Shown piece after piece: positions 11,710-24,496 of a stretch of 64,000 bases of DNA (its first letter is position 1; each line of letters begins with the position of its first letter). The notes beneath the pieces were generated by a model. It was not told where the DNA came from. It searched no databases and saw nothing but the letters and a program-made list of their open reading frames with translations. The stretch covers positions 62,001 to 126,000 of the forward strand of contig FLMG01000135.1 of the NCBI GenBank assembly GCA_900088475.1. The letters are read 5' to 3'. The stretch is from Hyphochytrium catenoides. Lineage: Eukaryota; Sar; Hyphochytriomycetes; Hyphochytriales; Hyphochytriaceae. The translations under genes and the position numbers were made by a program.

Positions 11710-12380
11710 GCTTGACTTGACAGAAGGTGGTAATGAAAGCTCCTCTTCTCTTAAGTCCGGCCTGCTCTGGTAAAGTGGGACTCGGTCGTGCAGATACTAT
11801 AGAGGTCCAACACTTCGACAACTGGCACAGAAGGGCTCCATATTATCCAGGTGTGCGCTGAGTCAATAAATATTCGACAAAGCTCCTCCTTCCAAGCTTG
11901 TCTGCAGAGCTGCAGAGACTTTACTATTGAAAACCTCTTTTGCTTCACTTTGTGCAGTATCTGCAATCACTCTTGAGAATTGGCCCTGGAGGAAGTCTGG
12001 CAAAGTACTTGTGTTCCCAATATACTTATTGTTTATCTAGTAAAGGGGAGAAATATATGGTTTTATCCAGGATATCCAGCTTTTGCAGCGGCAGCATCAC
12101 GAAAGCTCAATTTCGATCTGAGTCATCCCGTCATCCGAGATCAGAAGCTTCAGCTCCGAGCTGTGGAGCTGCTGCAAGTTCAGCCTCTGATCATCTGTCA
12201 TCTAAAGCTCAAGTCTATCAATCTTGTTCTTCCCTGAGTGCTATAGTGTTTGTAGAGCCTTAGCTCTCTTGTGCCCCTTAAGGAGAACGTCCTTCTTTAG
12301 CAGCGCGTAGGTAGAGCTTTTGAGCTCGGATAAGCATCGGAAACAGGAGGTGGTGCGTTTCTGAGCTTTGTGTCTGCAGA
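11710..12380. other. Divergent intergenic region between DCTN2 and BUB3
   Basis: This 670-bp stretch separates two head-to-head genes and should hold both promoters and 5' UTRs. It contains overlapping open frames of 70-107 codons on both strands without recognisable domains. I could not support any as a gene. No clear TATA box stands out. Confidence 0.5.
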
Positions 12381-14307
12381 ATGAGTAACCAGCACGGCAC
12401 TCAGTACGAGCTGCACCCTGCAGCGTCGGATGGCGTTACGTCTCTTTCTTTTGCCAGGGACTCAAATGCTTTATTAGTTTCTTCCTGGGACGCTGTAAGT
12501 GTTCAACGCCTCAATTGAGGCTAATAATGGTGCCTCACTGCGTTTGCCCTGTAGAGCTTGAGGATTTATGACGCTACGGACACCTCGTTAAGGCAGAGAT
12601 TAGAGGCCAAAAGTGCATTATTGTCAACGTGCTTTGGAGGAGATAGTGCCAAGGCTTATGCAGGCCAGTTGGATGGCGGAGTTCAAATGTATGGTGTCTA
12701 ATTTGACAGCCATTTTGCTTTCATGATCCGATGTCTGAAGCTCATGTACTTGTCGCAGCTTTGACCTGAAGACCAGAGTGTCTAGTGCTCTTGGGTCCCA
12801 CGAACAGGGTGTTAAATGTGTAGATTATTCGCCCACAACAGGTACAATCCCTTTCGGTTCCACCAAGTGCTCAAAGTGTTTACTTCCATCTGTACTCGTG
12901 TCTCGGGTGAAATTGTCTAACAAGTTGCCCACCCTTACTCCCCTCGCCTTGGTTTCCCTGCGTTGTCTGAATCTTTGCTGTTGAAGGCCAAATCATATCT
13001 GGCTCATGGGATAAGACGGCCAAGCTATGGGATCCACGGTCACCTACTCCTCTCACGGAGATATTAGCTCTGGAGGGTAAAGTTTTTAGCATGTCCACTA
13101 GTAACCAAAGGTGAGCCCATAGGGTCTGAAGAGATACGTGGTGGGAAGAATAAAGACCAGGCAAGAGGATGAGATGGCCAAGCAGACTGATTCAAGAGGC
13201 TAGAACAAGTAAGATGTGATGGACTGTCTTCATGATTCCTCACGACGCACTACACCCTTAGACTTCTTTTAGCTACGTCAAGCCGACAAGTGTATGTTTA
13301 TGACCTGCGCAACTTATCTGGCCCGGAGCAACTGCGGGAGTCACCATTAAAGTATCAGACCCGCTGTATCCGCGCTTTTCCGGAAGGAGATGGTAAGAAC
13401 AGCGTCGTCTCTTCCCCCAGGCTCTCTTTCCGTAGCACGTCACTCCTCCATTAGCCGTTGTACCGCTCGTCCTACTTGGTCTTAAAGCTCTTCGGCGCGG
13501 AGTCTTTGCGTCAATACATCTCCTTTCTCCTGTACCCTTACGGAATATGAACCAGCCTAACTCCTTTTGTACCCTCTAAGTGCGTTCCTATCGTGCTGAC
13601 ATGTGCGTGGATCTCTTCCTTGTATAGGTTATGCGATGGGATCCATTGAAGGGAAGGTAGCTATTGAGTACTTCGACCTCTCACAGGAGATTCAAAAGAA
13701 GAAATATGTCTTCAAGTGCCACCGCCATAACATAGGCGGGGTCGACACGGTCTTCCCGGTGAATGATATTGCATTCCATCCCATGTACGTTTTGAGGAGC
13801 GGACCTCGGCGACTCTTCCATATATACTTTCTATTTCCTACTACTGCAACTCGAGCTAAATAGCCTTGTAGCTACGGTACGTTTGCCACAGGGGGATGCG
13901 ACGGCTACGTGACCGTATGGGATTGGAAGAACAAAAAGAAGCTCAGCCAGTTCTCGAAGTATCCAACAAGGTGCCTAAACTTAGTTTTTGACAGGGACTC
14001 TTCCATGAACTAAAAGGCCCCTTATTTCCCGTTTCTCTTGTCTCCCAATTGTCCGACGGTTCTTTGTGCTTCTCAAGCATCTCCGCTCTTGAGTTCAACT
14101 ATGATGGCAGCTTATTGGCCGTTGCCTCCTCTTACACGTTTGAGGAAGGTGAAAAAGAGTAAGTGTCTCTCTGCCTTTGGGCCTTTGACAGTTAGTTAGA
14201 CCTCACACCCGCTGGACCCTCTTCTATACTCTTACAGCCACCCTGAGGACGCAGTCTACATTCGAGTCATCAACCAAGCCGACTTTCAGCCCTACAACAA
14301 GAAGTAG
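12381..14307 (+). CDS. BUB3: Mitotic checkpoint WD40 protein BUB3
   Basis: Nine exons join in phase: 12381-12494, 12555-12688, 12759-12841, 12987-13110, 13262-13392, 13628-13784, 13872-13970, 14078-14158 and 14238-14307, giving 330 residues, the normal BUB3 size. WD-repeat blades are readable throughout: [56 protein letters not shown], and the family-typical [18 protein letters not shown], then [20 protein letters not shown] and [20 protein letters not shown]. The C-terminal [19 protein letters not shown] matches the BUB3 signature, which separates it from the related nuclear pore factor RAE1. BUB3 recruits BUB1 and BUBR1/MAD3 to phosphorylated MELT repeats of KNL1 at kinetochores. Confidence 0.95.
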
Positions 14308-14924
14308 AGTGGAAAAGATTGTCTCATTTCACTCTCTCCTCCTCCTGTCAGGCAGTGTACCCAATAAAATAGTTCATCTTGCCTTCACCGCTTCCACCTT
14401 GCAACTGTCGCCCTATCTTCATCCTCCTCCTTGTCCCTTTCGTTCTCTCCTCTCTCAAGCTTGCAATTCTTCCTTTCTGAGTCTTTAACTGCTTGGTGGC
14501 AAGCCTCAGCATCTGCATGGAGCCTTCAGGATGTCTCCTCGTCGGTTCTGATACCATTGAGCGGCACGTAGTTGTTGTATGTTCCCTTGCTAATGGGCGT
14601 GGAATAAAAGACCAGGGATACACGATCCCTGCACAAACTACACACCGTATCCTATTGTGTTACAATAATATCTGAAGAGCTGCGTGGACAGTGGATCGAG
14701 CGTACTTCTGATCGGCGTCTGTCTGGTCAGGCTCCTTCCTTTCTCTGTGCAGCGGCGCGCAGCTTGTCAGCTCGCTCGCCAGCTAACGACCGCCTACTGC
14801 GGCTTCTCCACCAGACGCTCTTAGCTGGAAGAGCTTGCTATCAGCGCGGTGTCCCATTGCTTCGCCAGCTCCTTGCTGCGAACCAACCTTAGCTTCTACC
14901 GAAGTTAAGTGTGCTTATGAAGCG
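14308..14924. other. Intergenic region between BUB3 and SLC33A1
   Basis: The first part holds short opposing open frames (14348-14623 minus, 14493-14675 plus) with no recognisable content. The second part is pyrimidine rich and is probably promoter and leader of the SLC33A1-type gene. Confidence 0.5.
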
Positions 14925-17900
14925 ATGGATCGGGACATTGACAACGTGATTTTGGTGTGTGGGCCCAGCTGACCTTTCTCCGATCTCTGCTTTATATCTA
15001 TCCTTAGCTATTACTTCCTCCTCTTAGGGCCAATCTCTATCTTCTAACTTACTTTTGCTCTTCTTCCTTCAAGAGCTCGTTTTCTTTAACCTTCTTAGCG
15101 ACTTGTCCTTCACACTTTCTCCTCTCGCTTTGAGACCCTACCGCTCATGGCGCTAATGGTCTTTGTGCCAGGATGACATTGCAGAAGAGAGAGCCGAACT
15201 TGACGCCAAGTATCTACAGCAAAGGCGAAGGGGGCGGAAAAGAAAGGATGACCGGCTAGAGAAAGGGACCAGACAGGCCAAGTCAGGCTCTCCGCTTAGA
15301 TCAGCCTCGGCCAGTCCGTCCAAGAGAAGACTAGAGGAGGGACAACCTCTCCCCAATCCCAGAAAGGATGCTGCCAGTATTCTACTACTCCTTGTCCTCT
15401 ACACTCTGCAGGGCATCCCTATGGGGCTCAGCGGCTCTGTACCCTTCCTGCTCCAGGAGAAGGTGAGGCCAAGAAGCAAGGTGCCATAGGGTATAGATTG
15501 CCTTTCCAGGAGAGAGAAGCTTCATGAGAAAGGGCCACTCTGCCATCTCATTCCTCTTTTCTCGAATTCTTGAGGTCAGATGAGCTGATGAATGTCTCTT
15601 CCGCTCGCTCCCACTGGTCCTACTCCAAGGTCAGCTACAAGGATCAGGCAATGTTCAGTCTCGTGACGTGGCCCTTCAGCCTGAAGTTGCTATGGGCTCC
15701 GCTGGTAGACTCACTATATTCTAAAAGTTTCGGGAGGAGGAAGGTAAGCAAGGGGGATTTATAGCATCTGGCTGTTGCCAAGTCCCCTCTTTTTTGCTTA
15801 CATCACAACTGCAGTCAATCTCTCCTTCCCTCACTCACCGCTTCTCCTACTTGGTCGCTGTACTTTCTCTTATCTTCTATCCAGTCTTGGCTTGTACCTG
15901 TCCAGCTTCTGTGCGCTGGCTTGATGCTATACGTCAGCGGTTTCATTGAGGGGCTGATGGGAGCCGGAAGAGGCAGCGACGCCGGGGATGTGCCGGACGT
16001 AAAGACTTTGACAATCATTTTCTTCATCTTGTACGCCCTGATGGCAACCCAGGTAGGATGCCTATTCTCATCTAAATGAGCAGAAGAAGCCTGGGCAGCC
16101 CAAATCGTAGTGCCGACTCATCATCCGTTCACTTGTACAGCTCCTTTGCTTCTAACCTTCCTCCCCCCTTTCTATAGAATTCGACCTCAGTTTGCTCCTC
16201 GGCTTGACCCCTGTGTCCTTTTTATTCTTTCCCTATCCCCTTTCCCTTGCCCTCCTTCCTGGCAATTTTGTCTGACTACCAGGATATAGCTGTGGATGGA
16301 TGGGCTCTTACCATGCTCTCCAAGGAGAACGTTGGCTATGCCTCCACTTGCAATAGTGTTGGACAAACTCTTGGATATTTCGGTATAGCCTCCTACCTCA
16401 ACATTTGGCTAAATGCATCCTGACTCCTCTGCAGCCACATAATGCGTCGGAACTAAGGTCATCGTCGCTAACTTGCTCTCCTATGACAGTATCTTACGTG
16501 GGATTTCTTGGCTTGAATGACGTAAAGATCTGCAATCGGCTGTTTCGATCTGAGCCGTCAAATGAGCCCATCGTTACTCTAGCAGGTCCTCTTCTTCACA
16601 CTCGGACTATCCTTGTAATCGTGTAATATTTTTCGATGAGACGTTCCTCTATCATTCACCCTTGCTGAGGCTAGATTTGTTTTTTTTCTGTTCGTTTTTC
16701 CTGCCCACTGTTGCCAGTCTCTCAGCTGCAAGCATGAGTACCTGACTGTTCGCTTCTTGGCTGGTAGGGTTCATGCAGTTCTGGGGCTGGGTCTTTCTCA
16801 TTACCACCCTCGTCGTCTGGATCTTGAAGCGAGAATTGCCAGGTACAAAGCTGTCCATATCCCACCACTACCAACTTGGCCATTCGTATAGGGAGTCTGT
16901 GATTATCACGCCGCCCTCCATCCTATCCCAGATCTCATCTGCCCAAAGCTCTTGACCATATGCTATATTGTCCCGAGCCTTTAGACTTGTGCCCCGCAGT
17001 CCATGACTCAAGCACCTTCCGTCACATACCTCCTATTCCCACCCTTAACCTTTCCCACCTTCTTGAATCGTCCAGAGAGTGAGGAGGATGAGTTGAGCCT
17101 CTCAGAGACCTATTTCATGTTATGGAAAGTGATCAAGCTGAAGAGCGTGCGTCAGCTCTGCGCCATCCTAATTACCTATCAAGTCGGCTTCGCTGCTGCA
17201 GATAGCATTACCAGCTTGAAGCTCGTAGAGTATGGGGTACGTGATCAAGCAATGGTTGCAAGGAAAGGTGAAAGGTACCCTATATGGCGTGGCAGACGAT
17301 TTCTTGTAGGGGCTAGAATGGCCGCAGAGGGTCAGAAGAATCTAGCATGATGAGGGTGATGTGTGACGAGTCGGAGGACGAGAAAGGGCATGCTCTACGA
17401 TCGGAGTCTGTGAAGGCTTTACATACATTGATGATCAGATCTACTTTCATTCTTACTCTTTGCTCTTTTGCGCTACCAGCTGCCGAAAGAGGAGCTAGCC
17501 CTGATGGCTCCATTGCTTATCCCGATTGGAATAGTCCTTCCAGTAATCGTAGGGCGATGGGTCAATGGCCCACAACCCCTGACGCACTTCATGGTAAGCT
17601 GCTGATATGGCCTCACAATATCACCGTCTCCCTGTCGATAAGCTGCCTCTTCGCAACTTGTGAAGGGCGACCCCAGCACGACCGGCTGTGCAGTGTGCGG
17701 TTCTTTGCGCCGAATGATTTCGTTCTCTTTATATGCCAAGGGTCTTCCACTCTCGCCCTCAAATGTACTTTCCACACTTACTCCCTCGATACTAGTAACT
17801 GATGAAGGCTTATACATAGTTCTAACATGGGCTCTTGGTCTCTTTGTGTCTAGCGAGGTTATCCTCCTAGGTTGGTGGTGGGGCTACTGTATGCATTCAT

Positions 17901-19353
17901 GGTGTGGTACACGCCTATAGGAATGGCAGCGGGCTCCCTGCCCTTCTCATTCTATCTACTGGTGCTCTCCGCCGCAATACTGCACGAGATTACCGCGACC
18001 TTCCATTTCTGCGCGAAGGTCAGTCTCCCTTGCGTCTCTATTACTCTCAAATCTTGCCCTTTATGGCCAAGCGGACTATTCGATATCTGGCGTGTGTCTT
18101 CTTGGGTATTCTCTTGGGGCTTTAGATCTCTCATCAGATTATCACTGCGTGTGACTCGATCTCTGCAGCTGGCATTCTTCGCCAAAGTGAGTGACCCTGC
18201 CATCGGTGGCAGTTACATGACGCTGCTAAATACTATTTCCAACCTAGGTTCAAAGGTACGCGATGCTATCATCTCCGCATTGTTTCCGTCCCTTTTTTCC
18301 AGGAGTTAAACCATTTTCACCTCCTTAGAAGTCTTCTGGCTGCTATCTTTTCTGTGTCATTGGCGCCACCTTCCGACTCACTCATCAAGCGTTTGAGCTT
18401 CAATGGCGTATCTCAATCCTGCCTCCCGACTGCCTACGGTTCAATTGTTGCGAAAGGCGCTCACTGACCTTGTCTCCGCTTTCTCTCTCGTGCGTCGTGC
18501 CTGACAGTGGCCAAATTCGCTCAGCCTGTACCTCGTAGAATGGCTTACGGTTAAGGTAGATTACCTTTGTGCAGTGGGCAAGGCCATTGCTTTGCCGCCA
18601 CGAGATTCATATGCAGCTCTCTTCTTTAATCTTAGCCTTCTTTCCTTCTTCCCTGGTTCCTTGCCCTAGGAATGCCGTTCTGCTTCCTTTGAAGGCGACA
18701 TTCTGTCCATGTCAGACTGCAGCTCGGCCGAGCAGATTGCGCTGTGTAAAGCCAACGAAGGTAGAAGGCTTTACATCATAAACATCATCCCTATTCGGGA
18801 TTTTCTTAGCTTCCTGTTTTTGTCTTGACAACGTCTGGTGTCGCTTCTGGCCCCAGAGTTCTAGTAATGTCGTTGCCTATAGGGCCATACCGGTCACTGA
18901 TTGTGAATACTTTCTCCTGATCATGTTCTTTTACTCCTCTAATCCCATATCTAGGCTCTTGTGTTACTGTCAGAGATGGATATTTCGTCGAAATCGCCCT
19001 CTGCACACTGCTCGGCCTCCTGTGGATGTTCATTGCTTGGAGGCCTATGATTAGGGTCCAGGTACGAGCAATTCTCGGCACTCTTCCTTTCTTGAGTCCG
19101 TCCAAGTTCGATTCATGAAGACTTTCTGATTTCCCGGTTATCCACATTGTTTCAAGCCACTGACACTTTTCCTTTCTTCGTCCCCATCCGCCACGGTAAC
19201 ACCCTCCTTCCAAAACCTTCCGCCGTTCCCTTTTCGCCCTTTACTCTCCCTTTTCCAAGGATCTTCCTTCAACCCATTGGCAAACAGGCTACGGTGCCGC
19301 TAGCTTTAAAGCCACTTAATAGATTGTCCTATCTTAAATTAAACTTAGCCTGA
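14925..19353 (+). CDS. SLC33A1: Acetyl-CoA transporter (AT-1 / SLC33A1 family)
   Basis: This major-facilitator family protein imports acetyl-CoA into the ER/Golgi lumen in other eukaryotes. Fifteen exons join in phase: 14925-14954, 15172-15462, 15630-15743, 15885-16052, 16283-16382, 16490-16585, 16768-16842, 17076-17236, 17480-17593, 17854-18018, 18169-18255, 18508-18555, 18670-18760, 18955-19061 and 19288-19353, giving about 570 residues. A charged, basic cytosolic N-terminus precedes ILLLLVLYTLQGIPMGLSGS. The strongest family matches are WPFSLKLLWAPLVDSLYSKS, FGRRKSWLVPVQLL, QDIAVDGWALTMLSKENVGY, ASTCNSVGQTLGYF and GGSYMTLLNTISNLGSK; about 11-12 membrane helices are visible. The tiny first exon and the last exon are the least certain. 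It ends only 90 bp from the stop of the convergent bS6m gene. Confidence 0.92.
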
Positions 19354-19443
19354 GATAAGCATGCCCATCTCTACTGCCAAATGACGCTCTAGGTGAGATG
19401 AGGGCAGAGTTGCCACACCGTTTCAAAGCAACCTTCAGTCCAA

Positions 19444-22375
19444 TCACTCATCAGATTGGTTCCGGCTCTTAGCAAGCCGCTCAGTCGCCTTTCTCTCCTT
19501 TTCTGCTGTTTCCCTCTTGAATTCCTCCTCAGCCTGTCAGGTTGAACATATTGGATTAGAGAAGACGTGAGTGGTGCTATGATGGCAAGGGTTCTATCTG
19601 GTTCGCTGTAGCATATCTCATAATTAAAATAAGCAAAATAAGGAAACAACGAATAAAAGCGAAACAGAGACCCAGCGCGGCTGACAGACCTTATCAAGGA
19701 CACCTCCCTTCACCTCCAGGACCTCAGCAAACGTTGGGAGGTCAAAGTCTGTGTACTGTGGCCGGATGCCGTCGAATTGGTACTGCAGTAGATGATAGAT
19801 CATGCGTAAGCCATATGCAAAAGAAGTTGGCACATTGCAGGTTGTGGCACAGAAAAAGAGGAATACAATGTGTCTTACAAACCTCAGGAATGGCAGAGGA
19901 TAAAGTGCGAAGAGAGCCTGAGGCTTTGAGTATCAAGAATGAACAGTGCAAGAAGAAAAGCGACAGCTACTGGAGCTTCTCGTTGACCCAACGTCCCTTG
20001 TCCACCTACCGGATCAATAGTTAGGGCCATCACAGTGTCCGGACCGTCCAATATGCCAAAAGCCTTCTTCACAGCGTCAGATTCAGGTAGGCCGTCCGTC
20101 TCCACGCCACCCTCTTCCATAAGGGCTGCTGGCGGCTTCGGCTCATCTAAATCTTCGAAAAAGCTGTCTGTGTGAGACTCTTCCGGCTTATCCAGCATCC
20201 CTGTAGCCTCGGCCATTGCGATTGACGGATTGACGTACTCTTCATAGAATGTGTTGTAGGTTCCCTGCGCCATTGCTGGATCCCTGTTATAACCAGCCAT
20301 TCTTTCATCAAGAGAGATATGCGAGAGAAAGCGTTCTTCCACCATGTCATTATTCCGCCGTAGCCGCTCTCTGAGATCTTTTTTGTCTTTTTCAGAGGTG
20401 TGCATCAGCGACCGAAGGAAAGCAGAGTAGTCCTCCTCTGCCCTTTCGTCACCCTCTTTGGTCTGCTTCACGCTCTCATACAGAGTCTCTGCAGCCCGCT
20501 TCAGTCCCGTAACAGCTTCAAGCAAAGACTTTTCAATACTCTTCTGATCATCTCCGCTCTCAGACTTTCCATTTCCTTCGTGTTCTTGCTCATATCCATC
20601 CATCACTCTTAAGGTCTCTGTCACTAGGTCCTGTAGGTCTTCGTTCTCTTTCTGCACTACATCTGAGTTCTGGAGCTCCTCCAGATCCTGTCGACAGGAA
20701 GCAATGTAAGCTCTAGACAGAACAGGCCCATGGGTTTTACCGTGACCTCTAGACTTCTGCAAGCGGGCTCCCTGTTCAGCTCCCCCTTTCCATGACCTAG
20801 TCTGGCCTTACGTCAGGCGCCCCATCACATTTTATCAAGCGTGCTATCCCTTCACTGCTTTCCTTCACTCTTGGTCTGAGTGGTAAACGCTGGAACTGCC
20901 ACGTACCTGAGCCAGCTTGTACTCCTCAGCAACCGCAAGAAGTCCCTTTCTAATGAGATCTTGCTGTTTCGTATACTCCGAGTCTAGCAGGTCGAGGTTA
21001 CTATCAGTCCTAAGCTCGTCTTGTTGCAGTTCATCTACTGAGTTCATTCTTATGGATGGCAGGGAAAGCGTTATCTGGTTCGCTAGAGCTAACAGCCGGC
21101 GGCGGGTTCCCTGGACTTGTTCAGATACTATAGGCAAAGCTAAAGGTTAATCAATCAACAAATGAACGAGCACAAGCACTGAAGAAGCTGGCAAAGGTGT
21201 TGTTTAGAGAAAGACCTTGAGAGATGGGTAATGAGAATAGCACTAACTATAGGCTCGATACGCCACTGACCGGTAGATTTTTCTTCCTTGCTGAAAACGG
21301 ACTCCTGGGCCTCTTGCCATTCCTCGACTGACATATCGCTAGGCGTCACGGGCACCTCGGCTGCGACTCTTTGGGGGTCCTCATTCGTCTTCTCTGCAGC
21401 CTTGCGGAAGGCTAAGTCCACCTTCTCTTGATATCTGGGGGCGATGGAGCTTTCTGTGCTCTCTGGCTCATAGAGAGAATCTAGAGATGTCCCTTCACGA
21501 GTCTTCTTGTCAAGAAACTCAGAATAATACAGCCGTTGATCTGTGTAGAAAATCTCATCATGTGGCGCTTCCTCAATCCATGGCACAAATGACTCATAAT
21601 CGGGTCGTGTGCTAACTTGAGTGATCTTCTTATAGTGTGCGATCTGGATTTTCCCATAGCGTTGAGTGCAAAATCCATTAAGGAGTCATCGAGAGTCACA
21701 AGGTAGAAAGTTAGTGGACCCAGTTGGGGACACAGAGTCAGGGGAGCTGGAAAAGAGAGACAAGACGAGAGAACGACTCCAGGAGGAGGATGGAGTGGGT
21801 ACGAGATCATCCATGGGGGCGGAACGAGTCTAACAGAAAGTGATGTGCAGAAGTCGGAAGCAGGAGCGGACCCTACATTATAAGGCTGCCATTCCCTAAC
21901 ATAAGCCAGATTGGCTGCCCTAGCCACTGGGTCGTCTTTGACCTTCAAGGTCGTGAAGCGTAGACAGGGCACTTCTATCCTCAGAGTGTCCTCGATAGAC
22001 TAGGAGCTTATCGTTAGTGTCATTCGTATCAAAGCGCTTATGGTTCATGCATTTAAAGCTTACCTTCAGAGTCTTAGGAGAGACTTCCAAGTGGCCGAAA
22101 ATGACTCGCGCTTTAGAATGACGAACAATAGTCCCGCTTCCAGACACCTTATCCTTGAATTTGTACGGCAAGAGCTAATGGCCAAACAAGAGTCAGTACC
22201 ACTCAGTGCCATGGCATTCTTTGAACAGATACTTTACCTGCAGCCCTATATTCTCCATCTTCCTGACTACTCCGCCTCCATCCCATGCGGCCTGTACAAT
22301 CCTCTTCAGAACTCCCACAATCTCACCTGGTGGAGAGTTGGGGTTCATAAGGAGGAGTTGCTTATAGTAGACCAT
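19444..22375 (-). CDS. Mitochondrial ribosomal protein bS6-type with a ~490-residue C-terminal extension
   Basis: Eight exons join with fully consistent phases: 22375-22238, 22174-22064, 21999-21877, 21643-21271, 21139-20907, 20687-20010, 19782-19690 and 19533-19444, giving about 612 residues. Residues 1-120 match ribosomal protein S6: YYKQLLLMNPNSP, GGGVVRKMENIGLQLLPYKF, then VIFGHLEVSPKTL and LRIEVPCLRFTTLKVKDDP. S6 sits on the small-subunit platform next to S18. Usual S6 proteins are 95-150 residues. The rest here is acidic and mostly helical (NIAHYKKITQVSTRPDYESF, PSDMSVEEWQEAQESVFSKE, YQFDGIRPQYTDFDLPTFAE) and ends in a charged coiled coil. The extension is not recognised. Two neighbouring genes read as one is possible, but the join at 21877/21643 keeps phase 0 and I see no stop or new start between them. 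Confidence 0.75.
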
Positions 22376-24496
22376 CTTTGACTACTTGAGTCAGTATGTC
22401 ACTGAAGCTTCCACCTTTAAACTCTAAGAAACAACCGGCTGCAGCCGGCGCTCTGCAAGATCTTTGCAGACTTTAACTCTGAAGTTGTGACCACGCCTTA
22501 CTCGCGCGTGACAGAGGTAAACACGATGGCAGGTGGCGTTGAGCTGCCTGATGAACCCTGACCGGCCTGGCGACGGACCATGGACCTGACTGCCTGACTG
22601 TGCTGTTGATGGTCAGCTGGTGCTGCCATCAATGCTTTTGCCAACAGAACCCATGCAAACCACAGACCACCAATTCCAGAGGTTATCATAGCTTACCTAT
22701 CATCGATAACTGATGCGCAAGCTTCGAAAATGTCCGTTAGCGGTATTATAGATACCAAAAAGGCAGGGCAAAAGAACGGAAGAGGCAGCACCAGGAACCG
22801 ACGGAGGAGGAGCAGCGATCTGCAAAATCATCGCAGTATGTAGGCCTTCATCATCGACTGCCTCTGTTGCCGTGCTCATTTCTTCTCCTCATTACCATCT
22901 TCTCATCTGTCCCGGAGATGAGTGCTGTTGGTCGTGTCGGTCTGAGGTTATGATGCTTCTTGATGTTGTTCGGTGACTGATCGCGGCTGTCGAAGAGAAA
23001 GTTCGTTGCGACATGTAAAGAGTCTCTTTCTTATTTGCGGCGATATAGTAGCGAGAGCAAGGGAATGGATCAAGGACATTGTACGACAAGTCATTACTTT
23101 CCTTCTCCAGGAGATCTTAGAAGTCGTTTTGAGGGAGGGAGGAGATAATAAGGGTGGCAGTGCATCTACCCATCATGATGATGATGATGATGATGGGGCA
23201 TCACCACTGCATCGAGAGGTCGCGGGTACTGCACACCTGAAATTGGCCATACTCCATAATAGCACCGCACAGTGAAGAAAAAGCTGTACCACGGAACTTG
23301 GTGGCCTATCAGTACTTCCTCGAAAGCTCTGACATATTCTGGCGGCTCCAGCAGACGCACAGATCGGCATAGGTGGTTGTTAACTACTACTCTCACACCG
23401 CCATCATGAAAGATGCCCACCAGTAGCAGCCTGACTATGAAGCTTTTAGTTGCAGGCATGGCAGCAGCCTTTCAATTGGAGCCGGAGGAAGCACTCATCA
23501 GGGCACTAAGAACCCTCACCTATCTACTATACTCCCAGCGCCCTGGAGCTAGCTCATTTAGGACTGCTGGAGGAGAGTTCAAGCTTTTCTGCTGTGGTTA
23601 CCTGTTCACCAAAGAACAAAGAAAACCCAGAAACCGACTTCTGCTTCCTAGAAAGTGCAGAAACAATCTTCCGTCCTAATACATATCTCTCCCTACTACC
23701 TGCCTAAGTTGCGAAAACAACCACTGACAGCGACTGACTAGCTCCTCAACCCGTGGCCGGAAAGTGCAACTCTACTTAGGGTTAAGGAAGCAGTAGTCTG
23801 TGGCACAATACATCAGTGAAGGAAAATTCTGGATTGGCAGAATAAACACTAGGGACCTCTAACTTAATGGTAAGCATTACTGCCCACGGCTCAGGACATA
23901 AATGAAGCGTTGGATCTGCAGCAACATTAAAATTCTACCACATGGAGAGCGAAGAAGTAAGGGCTGCTAGATGGTCTTGATCAGCGGCAGTGTAGCGGGT
24001 TTGGGATATCGATGGTTTGTGAGTAATTCACGTGGCTACTAGATTGTTGCAGTGCGATGCGGGAAGAAGAGGTCGGCGCTAGAGGGTCAACCGAGGACGA
24101 TAAGGGCGCTGCATGAGCTGCTTTTTATGCAAGAAGAGACCGATTACTATGGCGACAGTGCACTCGTACACCAAGAATGCCGGTAAAGGTAGAGACTCTC
24201 AGCTTCCATGGCCCCTACCCGCTTTTCACACAGACTAGTTTATCGCTATTATTGCGCCATCAACAAAGGCTGCTACCTTCTGAAATGACTTTCCGTAGAA
24301 TGCTTTAGATAAATGCGTACTGGCTCGAGCTAGTTTACATTCCACACAACGCTGTGATAACAGTGACGCTTATGTGGATGTAAGCGAGGAACAGAGCTTT
24401 TCTTCTCCATGATGAATCACTAGTCTTCCTTCCATTTTTCTCGCCCATCGATAGGCTCCCTAGCTTTAGATGAACGTCTCCGTCGCCGCTCGATTG
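22376..24496. other. About 2.1 kb without a supportable gene
   Basis: Only short scattered frames are present. A minus frame at 22689-22498 begins like a signal peptide (ITSGIGGLWFAWVLLAKALM) and ends next to a GTAAGG donor, but no further exon could be attached. A triplet repeat lies at 23171-23196. The rest shows many stops in all frames. Confidence 0.5.
23171..23196 (+). repeat. Trinucleotide (ATG/CAT)n microsatellite
   Basis: catcatgatgatgatgatga-type repeat of about eight units in the intergenic region. Confidence 0.9.

Noticed and set aside
11940-12263. Plus frame of 107 codons in the DCTN2-BUB3 promoter region
   Set aside because: A second overlapping plus frame has equal quality; no family match or splice support.
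14348-14675. Short frames on both strands after BUB3
   Set aside because: Low complexity and no continuation; more likely BUB3 3' sequence and SLC33A1 leader.
22498-22689. Minus frame starting like a signal peptide
   Set aside because: Only 63 codons; although a GTAAGG donor sits at its end, I found no second exon. Kept only as a remark in the intergenic entry.
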